Shown: positions 1-6,006 of the stretch, in pieces | Position numbering within the stretch: position 1 is the stretch's first letter | How the letters are laid out: the number at the start of each line of letters is the position of its first letter | NCBI GenBank assembly: GCA_046726955.1 | Contig: JBKPBQ010000028.1 | Span: 1 to 9,032, forward strand | Reading direction: 5' to 3' | DNA: 9,032 nt | Source: CAVPGH01 sp046726955 | GTDB lineage: Bacteria > Acidobacteriota > Vicinamibacteria > Fen-336 | Notes under the pieces: model-generated | Database searches by the model: none | What the model saw: the letters and a program-made list of their open reading frames with translations, nothing else | What the model was told of the DNA's origin: nothing | Position numbers and translations under genes: made by a program

Positions 1-505
1 CCGCGGAGATGTAGAGCAGGTTGAGCCGCCGCTGCCGGGCCTGGATGTAGTGGCCGATCGCGTGCATGAGGTGGGTCTTGCCCAGACCCACGCCGCCGTG
101 GTTGTAGAGCGGGTTGTGGGTCTTGCTCGGGATCTCCGCCACCGCCCGCGCCGCCGCGTGCGCGAACTGGTTCGAGGAGCCGACCACGAAGCTCTCGAAC
201 GTGTACTTGGGATTGAGGGACGGGGACTCGCGCTCCGGAGAGGCCGAGGTCTCGGGCAGGGCGCTCGGCTCCGGCCCGTCCTCGAAGACGACCTCGACCG
301 CGGCGCGGCCGAGCTCGGCGAGGGCCTCCGAAAGGACGCCCTGGTAGTTCTTGGTCAGCCAGTCCTTGAACTGTGCGTTAGGCACACCCACGCGCAGCCT
401 GCCATCCTGCAGGGAGAGGAACGCGGTGGGCCGGAACCAGGTGGCGAAGCTGTGCCGGTTGACCTTCGACTCGACCTTGGCGAGCACCTCGTCCCAGAGG
501 TTCAC
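1..505 (-). CDS. dnaA: Chromosomal replication initiator DnaA (N-terminal part, 3' end outside window)
   Basis: DnaA is the AAA+ initiator that binds DnaA boxes and opens oriC. The visible 168 residues start with MNLWDEVLAKVESKV, matching the usual domain I opening. Domain I is about 1-74, followed by a short acidic, Pro-rich domain II linker (about 75-97). The AAA+ domain opens with NPKYTFESFVVGSSN (98-112), and Walker A GGVGLGKT lies at 137-144, followed by HLMHAIG. The GTG start at 505-503 is the only usable start: a TAA lies in frame upstream and no other ATG/GTG/TTG intervenes. A GGGAG ribosome site sits 7 nt before it (517-513). Unusually, the strand before Walker A reads PLYNHGG where most DnaA proteins have PLFIYGG. 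The gene diverges from rpmH, and the rest of it, including Walker B and the DNA-binding domain IV, is off the left edge. Confidence 0.96.
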   Translation of the reverse strand, partial: MNLWDEVLAKVESKVNRHSFATWFRPTAFLSLQDGRLRVGVPNAQFKDWLTKNYQGVLSEALAELGRAAVEVVFEDGPEPSALPETSASPERESPSLNPKYTFESFVVGSSNQFAHAAARAVAEIPSKTHNPLYNHGGVGLGKTHLMHAIGHYIQARQRRLNLLYISA

Positions 506-580
506 GAGCGCGCTCCCGGGGGGGATCCGGGGCGCGAGCGGCTCTTGGACTGAACTGTCAAATTACCACTCAAACAACTG

Positions 581-609
581 ATTATAATGCTTTTATGAGA
601 GGAGCGCAA
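581..609 (-). promoter_or_regulatory. Probable dnaA promoter
   Basis: Read on the minus strand, a perfect TATAAT (586-581) lies 17 nt downstream of TTGCGC (609-604), which matches TTGACA at three of six positions. Transcription would start near 574, giving a leader of about 70 nt before the dnaA GTG. ATTATAAT is self-complementary, so TATAAT also occurs on the plus strand, but no -35 hexamer accompanies it there. Confidence 0.45.
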
Positions 610-644
610 GGAGGTCGAGACCGACGGCTCGCGCCCGCCTTGCC

Positions 645-653
645 TTTTACACA
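645..653 (+). promoter_or_regulatory. DnaA-box-like 9-mer (plus)
   Basis: TTTTACACA fits the relaxed DnaA box TTWTNCACA. It lies about 45 bp from the AT-rich block at 551-600 and faces a second box 14 bp away. Confidence 0.5.
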
Positions 654-667
654 GAGATTTCAACACT

Positions 668-676
668 TGTGGAAAA
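668..676 (-). promoter_or_regulatory. DnaA-box-like 9-mer (minus)
   Basis: Read on the minus strand this is TTTTCCACA, one base from the canonical TTATCCACA and a fit to TTWTNCACA. It is inverted relative to the box at 645-653. Confidence 0.55.
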
Positions 677-790
677 GCTGCTCCCAGGGACCACGGAAGG
701 CTGGACGCGATCGCTGCCCTGGAGGGCCAGAGGCTATCACAGCTTTCGCGGGCGAGACAAGGATGAGGCGGGCGTCGGCGAAGAGCCGAG

Positions 791-820
791 TTGACAGGAG
801 TCGTCGCGGCCGCCTAGAGT
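791..820 (+). promoter_or_regulatory. Probable sigma-70-type promoter of the rpmH operon
   Basis: A perfect -35 hexamer TTGACA (791-796) is followed after 18 nt by TAGAGT (815-820), which matches TATAAT at four of six positions. Transcription would begin near 827 and leave a leader of about 70 nt before the rpmH ATG. It is the only good upstream promoter for the packed operon that follows. Confidence 0.6.
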
Positions 821-897
821 TTGGGATTTGCCCGCGGAAAGCGGCGCACCGAGAGGGCGAGAGGCCCGAAGCGAGCAGCGCCGAATGAGGGGTCGAC

Positions 898-1032
898 ATG
901 AAGAGGACGTATCAGCCCAACAAGCGGAAGCACAAGCGCACGCATGGCTTCCTCGTCCGGATGCGCAGCAAGGGCGGCCGGCTCGTGCTCAAGAGGCGCC
1001 GACAGAAGGGACGCAAGCGGCTCTCGGTCTGA
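898..1032 (+). CDS. rpmH: 50S ribosomal protein L34
   Basis: This 44-residue, extremely basic protein opens with MKRTYQPNKRKHKRTHGF and ends KGRKRLSV, the unmistakable L34 pattern (MKRTxQP, THGF, RMxxxGG, RRxKGRxxL). L34 is a small structural protein of the large ribosomal subunit that packs against 23S rRNA. A GAGGGG ribosome site at 887-892 precedes the ATG by 5 nt. It is the first gene of the operon and lies 12 nt ahead of rnpA, the usual pairing. Its length is normal for the family. Confidence 0.97.
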   Translation: MKRTYQPNKRKHKRTHGFLVRMRSKGGRLVLKRRRQKGRKRLSV

Positions 1033-1044
1033 GAGCGCGCGTCC

Positions 1045-1437
1045 ATGACGCCGGGAGCGCGCTTCCGCCCGCGCCAGCGGCTCCGCCGGGGATCGGACTT
1101 CCGGCGCGTGCTGCGGTCGGGCTGGCGGCTCTCCGGCGCCCTGTTCGTGATGGTGGCGGCGCCCGGAGAGAAAGGCTCGTCCCGGCTGGGGCTCACCGTC
1201 AGCCGGCGGGTCGGAAAGGCCACGGTCCGCAACCGCGTGCGACGGCTGCTGCGCGAGAGCTTCCGGCGGATCCCGGTGGACGCCGAGCCCGGCTTCGACC
1301 TCGTCCTCATCCCCAAGCCCGAGATCGTGGGAAGATCGCAGACCGAGATCGATCGTGAGTACCGAGAGCGCGTCCGAAAGCTCCTCGCCCGCGCCGCTGC
1401 CGGGTCCGGCCGCGCACGCGCTCATCCTCCTCGTTGA
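1045..1437 (+). CDS. rnpA: Ribonuclease P protein component
   Basis: RnpA binds the RNase P RNA and the 5' leader of precursor tRNAs and assists leader removal. The 130-residue basic protein has the family's early RGSDFRRVLRSG segment (15-26), the GLTVSRRVGKA strand (49-59) and the hallmark RNR motif, VRNRVRRLLRESFR (61-74), whose arginines contact the catalytic RNA. The length is typical, and the C-terminal tail after about residue 115 is Ala/Arg/Pro-rich and not conserved. The ATG follows rpmH by 12 nt with only a weak ribosome site, suggesting coupling to rpmH. Its last 83 nt overlap yidD in another frame. Confidence 0.95.
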   Translation: MTPGARFRPRQRLRRGSDFRRVLRSGWRLSGALFVMVAAPGEKGSSRLGLTVSRRVGKATVRNRVRRLLRESFRRIPVDAEPGFDLVLIPKPEIVGRSQTEIDREYRERVRKLLARAAAGSGRARAHPPR

Positions 1438-1618
1438 GGCCTACCGCTTGATCCTGTCTCCCCTTCTCGGCGGGTTCTGCCGCTTCACTCCGAGCTGCAG
1501 CGTCTACGCCCAGGAGGCGCTGCGGCGGCACGGAGCCGTCCGCGGCGCAAGGCTCTCCCTCCTCCGCCTCCTGCGTTGCCACCCGTTCCACGCCGGAGGC
1601 CCCGACCCCGTCCCCTAG
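1355..1618 (+). CDS. yidD: Membrane protein insertion efficiency factor YidD
   Basis: YidD is a small, membrane-associated protein that aids YidC-dependent insertion of inner-membrane proteins. The 87 residues contain the full signature: LVEAYRLILSPLLG, then CRFTPSCSVYAQEALRRHGAVRG, then LLRCHPFHAGGPDPVP, with the three conserved cysteines. The first 20 or so residues are Ser/Pro-rich and variable. The GTG at 1355 is the only standard start before the conserved part and lies inside rnpA, so the two genes share 83 nt in different frames, a known tendency at this locus. The stop is 9 nt before yidC. Confidence 0.94.
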   Translation: MSTESASESSSPAPLPGPAAHALILLVEAYRLILSPLLGGFCRFTPSCSVYAQEALRRHGAVRGARLSLLRLLRCHPFHAGGPDPVP

Positions 1619-1627
1619 GAAACACCC

Positions 1628-3289
1628 ATGGAAGAACGCCGGCTGCTCCTGGCCCTCGCCCTCTCGGCGCTCGTGATGGTCGCCTACAGCATGCTCTTTC
1701 CCCCGACCCCTCGGCCTAGGGAGGCGGGGAAGCCGACACCCGGTGCCGTCGCCACCTCTCCGAGCCCCGCGGCCTCCACCGCGCCGCTTCCCGAGCCCAT
1801 TCGCGCGTCGGCGACCCCCGCGCCCTCGACACCCCAGGTCGCGGACAGCGCAGAGCGGCGCGTTGAGGTCACGGCGGCAGACCTCGCCATCGCCTTCACG
1901 AACCGCGGAGCGCGCCTCCTCTCGTGGGGGCTGCCGCGATTCCCGGACAAGCGGGGCCGCGCCGAGGACCTCGTGCGCGCCGCCCCCGGTGGCCCCCGCC
2001 CGCTCGACGTCGAGACCGAGGATCCCGCGGTGGACGCGAAGCTCAAGGAGGCGCTCTTCGAGCCCACGACGGACGCGCTCGTCGTGGGCACCCAGGGGGG
2101 AACGCTCAAGTTCTCCTGGTCCGACGGGGAGATCAGCGCGGAGAAGGAGTTCACTTTCCCCCCGAAGGGGTATCTCTCCACCGTCCGGGTCTCCGTGCGC
2201 CGCGGAGGTCAGGAGCTCAAGACGAAGATCCTGTGGGGGCCCGGCATCGGGAACCCCACCCCGGAGGAGCGGGAGGTCCAGGGGTTCGTGCCCGCGCAGG
2301 GCATCGTCCGCACAGAGAAGGTGGAGCACATCAAGACCTCGAGCCTGACCGCCCCCCGCGTCGTGGAGGGCGTGCAGTGGGCGGGGGTCGAGACCCAGTT
2401 CTTTACGGCGCTCTTCCTCCCCCCCGGGGGGTTGGGCCGGGCCGAGCTTCGTCCCTTCACCATGCCCGCCCACGAGGACGGCAAGCCGGACGTGGCCCCC
2501 GTGCTCGCCGTCGACGCCGGCGTCGGCCCGCAGCCCGTCGTCTTCTATGCGGGACCCAAAGACTACGACGAGCTCGCCCGGGCCGGCCACGGACTGACCG
2601 CCGCCGTGCCCGTCGGGGATTGGATCGGCCCCATCGTCGTGGCCCTCATCTCGCTCCTCCGCTGGGTGCACAGCCACGTGGGGAACTACGGCTGGTCGAT
2701 CATCGCGGTCACGCTCCTCATCAACCTCGTGATGGCGCCCCTGCGCCACTTCGGCTTCGTGAACCAGCGCAAGATGGCGAAGATGAGCCCGGAGATGAAG
2801 GTCATCCAGGAGCGGTACCGCAAGGTGCCGATGATGGACCCGCGCCGCCAGCAGATGCAGGAGGAGATGGCGAAGCTCTACGCCAAGCACGACATGAACA
2901 TGGGCACGCAGATGATCGTGGGCTGCCTGCCCATCCTGCTCACCATGCCCTTCCTGATCGCCTTCTACCGCGTGCTCACGGTCTCGATTGCGCTTCGGGG
3001 CGCGCCCTTCCTGTGGATTCCGGATCTCTCGCAGAAGGACCCGCTCTTCCTCACGCCCGTGCTCATGGGGGCGTCCATGTACCTCATGCAGCGGATGCTC
3101 CCGAGCACGCTCGACCCCGCCCAGCAGCGCGTGATGATGATCATGCCGCTCATGCTCTCGGGGATGTTCCTGTGGGCGCCCGCCGGGCTCAACCTCTACT
3201 GGCTGGCCAGCAACCTGTTCTCGATCCTCCAGCAGGGGCTGACGCTGCAGATACTCGGCCCCGTAGACGCGAAGGGACGGGCCAAGTGA
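1628..3289 (+). CDS. yidC: Membrane protein insertase YidC (diderm type)
   Basis: YidC (Oxa1 family) inserts and folds inner-membrane proteins, alone or with SecYEG. The 553 residues show an N-terminal anchor helix (5-24), a Pro/Ala-rich linker (25-75), a periplasmic beta domain (about 78-330) and the conserved five-helix insertase core (about 331-545). In the core, TM2 runs about 355-380, a charged cytoplasmic hairpin about 385-425 (KMAKMSPEMKVIQERYRK), then GCLPILLTMPFLIAFY. The periplasmic domain marks a Gram-negative envelope. The groove position that is Arg in E. coli and B. subtilis aligns with Asn376 here (TLLINLVMAPLR). AGGA at 1617-1620 precedes the ATG by 7 nt. The stop overlaps the jag start as GTGA. 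Confidence 0.96.
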   Translation: MEERRLLLALALSALVMVAYSMLFPPTPRPREAGKPTPGAVATSPSPAASTAPLPEPIRASATPAPSTPQVADSAERRVEVTAADLAIAFTNRGARLLSWGLPRFPDKRGRAEDLVRAAPGGPRPLDVETEDPAVDAKLKEALFEPTTDALVVGTQGGTLKFSWSDGEISAEKEFTFPPKGYLSTVRVSVRRGGQELKTKILWGPGIGNPTPEEREVQGFVPAQGIVRTEKVEHIKTSSLTAPRVVEGVQWAGVETQFFTALFLPPGGLGRAELRPFTMPAHEDGKPDVAPVLAVDAGVGPQPVVFYAGPKDYDELARAGHGLTAAVPVGDWIGPIVVALISLLRWVHSHVGNYGWSIIAVTLLINLVMAPLRHFGFVNQRKMAKMSPEMKVIQERYRKVPMMDPRRQQMQEEMAKLYAKHDMNMGTQMIVGCLPILLTMPFLIAFYRVLTVSIALRGAPFLWIPDLSQKDPLFLTPVLMGASMYLMQRMLPSTLDPAQQRVMMIMPLMLSGMFLWAPAGLNLYWLASNLFSILQQGLTLQILGPVDAKGRAK

Positions 3290-3984
3290 AGGACCGTGCC
3301 TTCATCGGCCGCGACGTCCAGGAAGCCGTGGCCGCCGCCGCCCAGGACCTCGGGCTGCCCGCCGCGTCGCTCCGCTACGTCGTCCTCGACAAGGGCTCGG
3401 CGGGCGGGCTCGGGGTGAAGCCGAGCCCGGCCCGGATCGCCGTCCTCCTCGACGCCTCGTCCCCTGCCCCCCGCACCGAAGCCGCCCCGGCCGAGCCGTC
3501 GCCCGCCGGCGATCCCCGGTCGCAGGTCCGGAGCGTGCTGCGCGCCGTCTCCGACGCGGCCGCGCTCGACGTCGGCGTCGAGATCGACGAGCACGAGGGG
3601 ACCCTGGAGGTGCGGCTCGCGGGAAAGGACGCGGTCTTCTTCCTGGGCGCCGACGGAGAGGGAGCGGTGCTCCGAGCCGTCGAGCACCTGCTGCAGCGCG
3701 TCTACTCCACGGCCGGGGGCGAGGAGCCGCTGCGCGTCGAGTGCGAGGGGTTCCGGGAGGAGCGGGAGAAGCGGCTCACCGAAACGGCCCTCGCCCTGGC
3801 CGCCGCCGTGCGCGAGGACGGGGTGGCGCGCACCACGGCGCCCTTGAACGCGTACGAGCGGCGGCTCGTGCACGTCGCCCTCAGCGGGGCGGCGGGCATC
3901 GTGACCTACAGCGTGGGGGAGGGGGCCGGCCGCCGGGTTACGGTGGCCCCCGCGCCCAGGGAGCAGGGTCCCGACGGCGAGTGA
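3286..3984 (+). CDS. jag: Jag/KhpB-like RNA-binding protein (Jag_N-KH-R3H)
   Basis: Jag (KhpB, EloR) proteins are cytoplasmic RNA-binding proteins linked to cell elongation and division control, usually encoded after yidC. The 232 residues show a Jag_N domain (about 5-55), a Pro/Ala linker (58-80), a KH domain (about 82-150) and an R3H domain (about 165-225) with APLNAYERRLVHVAL, where R192 and H196 form the RxxxH core. The GTG start overlaps the yidC stop by 4 nt (GTGA), so translation is probably coupled. The frame stays open upstream inside yidC; that extension is an out-of-frame artefact. The KH loop reads GADG, with no basic residue, where bacterial Jag proteins usually have a G(K/R)xG loop, so RNA contact by this domain may be altered. 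Confidence 0.92.
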   Translation: MKDRAFIGRDVQEAVAAAAQDLGLPAASLRYVVLDKGSAGGLGVKPSPARIAVLLDASSPAPRTEAAPAEPSPAGDPRSQVRSVLRAVSDAAALDVGVEIDEHEGTLEVRLAGKDAVFFLGADGEGAVLRAVEHLLQRVYSTAGGEEPLRVECEGFREEREKRLTETALALAAAVREDGVARTTAPLNAYERRLVHVALSGAAGIVTYSVGEGAGRRVTVAPAPREQGPDGE

Positions 3985-4006
3985 GAAGAGCCCCCACTCT
4001 CCTTTC

Positions 4007-4540
4007 CTGGCTCGCCTCGGACTGGAGGGCCAGGACGCGGCGCGCCTCGAGGCCTACCTCGGCACGGTCGCTCTCTGGAGCCCGCGCGTGAACCTCACGG
4101 GGGCGCGCACTCCCGAGGAGCGGGTCAGGGTCCTGGTCGCGCCCGTTCTCCCGGCGCGGTCGCTGCCGGCACCGGGACGGCTCCTCGACGTGGGCTCCGG
4201 CAACGGCTCCCCCGGTCTCGTGCTCGCGCTCCTGCGCGACGACCTCGAGGTGACGCTCCTCGAGCCGCGCCAGAAGCGGTGGGCGTTCCTCCGGGAGGCC
4301 GCCCGTCGCGCGGGCCGCGCCGTCGAGGTCGTCCGCGCGCGCCACGACGCCTACCCGGGTCCCCCTGCGGAGACGGTCACGGTCCGCGCGCTCCGGCTCC
4401 CCCTGGCCGTGCTCCGGCCGCTCGTCGCGCCGGGGGGACGGGTGGTCGTCTTCGGCGAGACCCCGCCCGGGGAGGCCGGCTTCCGGCCCGAGGAGCCTCC
4501 CCCCGGTCTCGCCGCCGCCGTCTTCCGGGCCGAGCCCTGA
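4007..4540 (+). CDS. rsmG: 16S rRNA (guanine527-N7) methyltransferase RsmG, start unresolved
   Basis: RsmG (GidB) uses S-adenosylmethionine to methylate N7 of G527 in 16S rRNA. The frame holds the N-terminal helical segment LARLGLEGQDAARLEAYL, the conserved W-S-P-R-V-N-L-T block, SAM motif I LLDVGSGNGSPGL, the motif II region LLEPRQKRWAFLREAARRAG and PGGRVVVFG. No ATG, GTG or TTG occurs in this frame between the stop at 3902 and GTG 4088, and starting at 4088 would remove the N-terminal helices. I list CTG 4007 as a placeholder (177 aa); CTG 4022 is the other option. A GTG overlapping the jag stop (3981, GTGA) would be the natural start but is one frame off, so a one-base deletion in the C-run 3991-3995 or a -1 frameshift is possible. 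The protein is short for RsmG (about 200-240). mnmE, often between jag and rsmG, is absent. Confidence 0.82.
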   Translation: MARLGLEGQDAARLEAYLGTVALWSPRVNLTGARTPEERVRVLVAPVLPARSLPAPGRLLDVGSGNGSPGLVLALLRDDLEVTLLEPRQKRWAFLREAARRAGRAVEVVRARHDAYPGPPAETVTVRALRLPLAVLRPLVAPGGRVVVFGETPPGEAGFRPEEPPPGLAAAVFRAEP

Positions 4541-4544
4541 GCGA

Positions 4545-4560
4545 TGTTCCACGTGGAACG
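4545..4560. promoter_or_regulatory. parS centromere site 1 (near-perfect)
   Basis: TGTTCCACGTGGAACG matches the palindromic parS consensus TGTTCCACGTGGAACA, a form I recall from Myxococcus, at 15 of 16 bases. It lies 4 nt after the rsmG stop and about 1.5 kb before parA. ParB-CTP loads on such sites and slides to neighbouring DNA to build the partition complex. The adjacent parAB genes support the call. Confidence 0.88.
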
Positions 4561-4575
4561 GTTTCTCGTGAAACG
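4560..4575. promoter_or_regulatory. parS-like site 2 (degenerate)
   Basis: GGTTTCTCGTGAAACG matches the general parS consensus TGTTTCACGTGAAACA at 13 of 16 bases, keeping both half-site arms (TTTC and GAAA) with one change in the central CACGTG. It abuts site 1 head to tail, sharing one base. A weak -10-like TAGGAT follows at 4593-4598, so ParB bound here could also affect transcription of the downstream hydrolase gene. Confidence 0.5.
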
Positions 4576-4647
4576 GAGGGGAGGTCCTGGGCTAGGATTT
4601 CCCGACGCCCGGCGCGACCCCGTGCCGCGCGCGCCTCGCCCAGGGGA

Positions 4648-6003
4648 ATGAAGACCACGACTCGGAGCCTCCAGATCGGCCTTGCCCTCGCGGCCCTCGG
4701 ACTTGCCGCGGGACTCCCGGAGGGCTGCCTCGCGGACCGGAAGCATCCCCAGCGCGCGCAGGCGGTGGTGCTCGTGTCCATCGACACCCTGCGCCCGGAC
4801 CACCTGGGCTGCTACGGCTACGAGAAGGCGACGAGCCCCAACATCGACGCGTTCCGGAAGGAGGCGGTGCTCTTCCGGCAGGCGATCGCCCACGCTCCCT
4901 CCACGCTGCCGTCCCACGCGTCGATCCTCACCTCGCTCATCCCGCACCATCACGGCGCCTCCATCGCCCGTGCCAAGGCTCTCGCCCCCGAGCACGTCAC
5001 GCTCGCCGAGGCGCTCCGGGACGCGGGCCTCTCCACCGCTTCCTTCAACGGCGGCGGCCAGCTGGACATCGCGTTCGGGCTCGGCCAGGGGTTCGACGTC
5101 TACGAGACGCCGGAGCAGGGCGATCCCACCCTGGCCGACGTCCGCTTCGCGCGCGAGGTGGAGGCGGGCCTCTCCTGGATCGGCCGCCGGCGGCAGCCCC
5201 GCTTCTTCCTCTTCCTCCACAGCTACGAGGTCCACCATCCCTACACCCCGACGCCGGAAGCCGTGGCCCGTCTGCCCGAGCGCTACGACGGACCGCTTCC
5301 CCCCGACGTGTCGATCGAGCTCCTGGCCGCGGTGAACTCGGGCCGCCGCGTCCTGACCGCGGCCGACCGGGCCCACGTCGTCCACGCGTACGACCGGGAG
5401 ATCCGCTCCATGGACGACGCCTTCGGCCGGCTGGTGGCGGGGCTGCGGGCGGCCGGAGTCTACGAGGACGCCCTCGTCGTCTTCACCTCGGACCACGGGG
5501 AGGAGTTCGGCGAGCACGGCAAGATGGGATGGCACGGTCATTCTCTCTACGACGAGCTGCTGCGGGTCCCCCTCCTCGTGAAGTTCCCCCGCTCCTGGCA
5601 GGCCGGTCGGACGATGACGGCGCAGGTGAGGGGGATCGACGTCGCCCCCACCGTGCTCGGTGTCGCCGGAGTGGAGACGATGCCGCCCGCCTTCGAGGGA
5701 CAGAACCTCGTGCGCTACGTCGCGGGCGAAGCGCCCCCGCCGCCCCCGGCGGTGGCGGCGCTCGACGGCGGGGGCACTGCCCTGCGCAGCCAGGAGTGGA
5801 AGTGGGTCCAGCGGACGCTCTTCGACCTCACCGCCGACCCTGGCGAGACCACGGACGTCGCGGAGCGCCATCCGGCCGTGGCCGACGAGCTGCGCCGGAC
5901 GAAGCAGGGGCTCGTCGTCGAAGCGGAGGCCGTCGAGGGCCCCCAGGCCGCGATCGACGACGATCTCCGCGAGCGGCTCCGATCGCTGGCCTACGTGCGA
6001 TAG
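4648..6003 (+). CDS. Exported sulfatase-like hydrolase (alkaline phosphatase superfamily, Thr nucleophile)
   Basis: The 451-residue protein has an N-terminal signal segment (basic start, hydrophobic core about 8-23, possible cleavage after Ala29), so it probably acts in the periplasm or outside the cell. The catalytic domain shows VSIDTLRPDHLGCYGY (43-58; D46 a likely metal ligand), STLPSHASILTS (85-96), TSDHGEEFGEHG (D282, H283) and GWHGHSLYDE (H296). Sulfatases that mature a formylglycine carry C/S-x-P-x-R; here this is T86-L-P-S-H, so the nucleophile is probably Thr86, as in LtaS-type phosphoglycerol transferases, and phosphoester chemistry is as likely as sulfate ester cleavage. The substrate is unknown. 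The end, RLRSLAYVR, resembles a tail common in these proteins. A purine-rich stretch directly precedes the ATG. It sits between parS and parA and ends 3 nt before the first possible parA start. Confidence 0.85.
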   Translation: MKTTTRSLQIGLALAALGLAAGLPEGCLADRKHPQRAQAVVLVSIDTLRPDHLGCYGYEKATSPNIDAFRKEAVLFRQAIAHAPSTLPSHASILTSLIPHHHGASIARAKALAPEHVTLAEALRDAGLSTASFNGGGQLDIAFGLGQGFDVYETPEQGDPTLADVRFAREVEAGLSWIGRRRQPRFFLFLHSYEVHHPYTPTPEAVARLPERYDGPLPPDVSIELLAAVNSGRRVLTAADRAHVVHAYDREIRSMDDAFGRLVAGLRAAGVYEDALVVFTSDHGEEFGEHGKMGWHGHSLYDELLRVPLLVKFPRSWQAGRTMTAQVRGIDVAPTVLGVAGVETMPPAFEGQNLVRYVAGEAPPPPPAVAALDGGGTALRSQEWKWVQRTLFDLTADPGETTDVAERHPAVADELRRTKQGLVVEAEAVEGPQAAIDDDLRERLRSLAYVR

Positions 6004-6006
6004 TCG

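Larger units (their letters stand above)
506..897. other. dnaA-rpmH intergenic region, candidate oriC
   Basis: This gap of about 390 bp between the divergent dnaA and rpmH genes holds no convincing gene. Positions 551-600 are about 70% A+T in an otherwise very GC-rich window, which would suit a DNA unwinding element. Two 9-mers fit the relaxed DnaA-box consensus TTWTNCACA: TTTTACACA at 645-653 (plus) and TTTTCCACA read on the minus strand at 676-668. They face each other 14 bp apart. Two good boxes are few for an oriC, so this could instead be a dnaA autoregulatory site, with the main origin elsewhere (for example beyond dnaA). Confidence 0.55.

Noticed and set aside
732..741. A third DnaA box at CTATCACAG
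   Set aside because: It needs a one-base deletion to fit TTATNCACA.
595..888. A plus-strand gene in the dnaA-rpmH gap
   Set aside because: It has no recognisable product, overlaps the promoter and DnaA-box signals, and has Arg-rich shadow-frame composition.
2669..2684. Another parS at the CCACGTGG in yidC
   Set aside because: Only the central CACGTG and a few flanking bases match, about 9 of 16.
1307..2890. Long open frame (527 codons) on the minus strand across yidD and yidC
   Set aside because: It is antisense to well-recognised genes, has His/Arg/Gly/Glu-rich composition typical of GC-rich shadow frames and no recognisable domain.
1924..3285. Upstream extension of the jag frame through yidC
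   Set aside because: The added residues are low-complexity Arg/Gly/Ala/Pro from the wrong frame of yidC; jag begins at the GTGA overlap at 3286.
4351..5871. Long minus-strand open frame (506 codons) opposite rsmG and the hydrolase gene
   Set aside because: The composition is that of a shadow frame, it lies opposite clear hydrolase motifs, and no family is recognisable.
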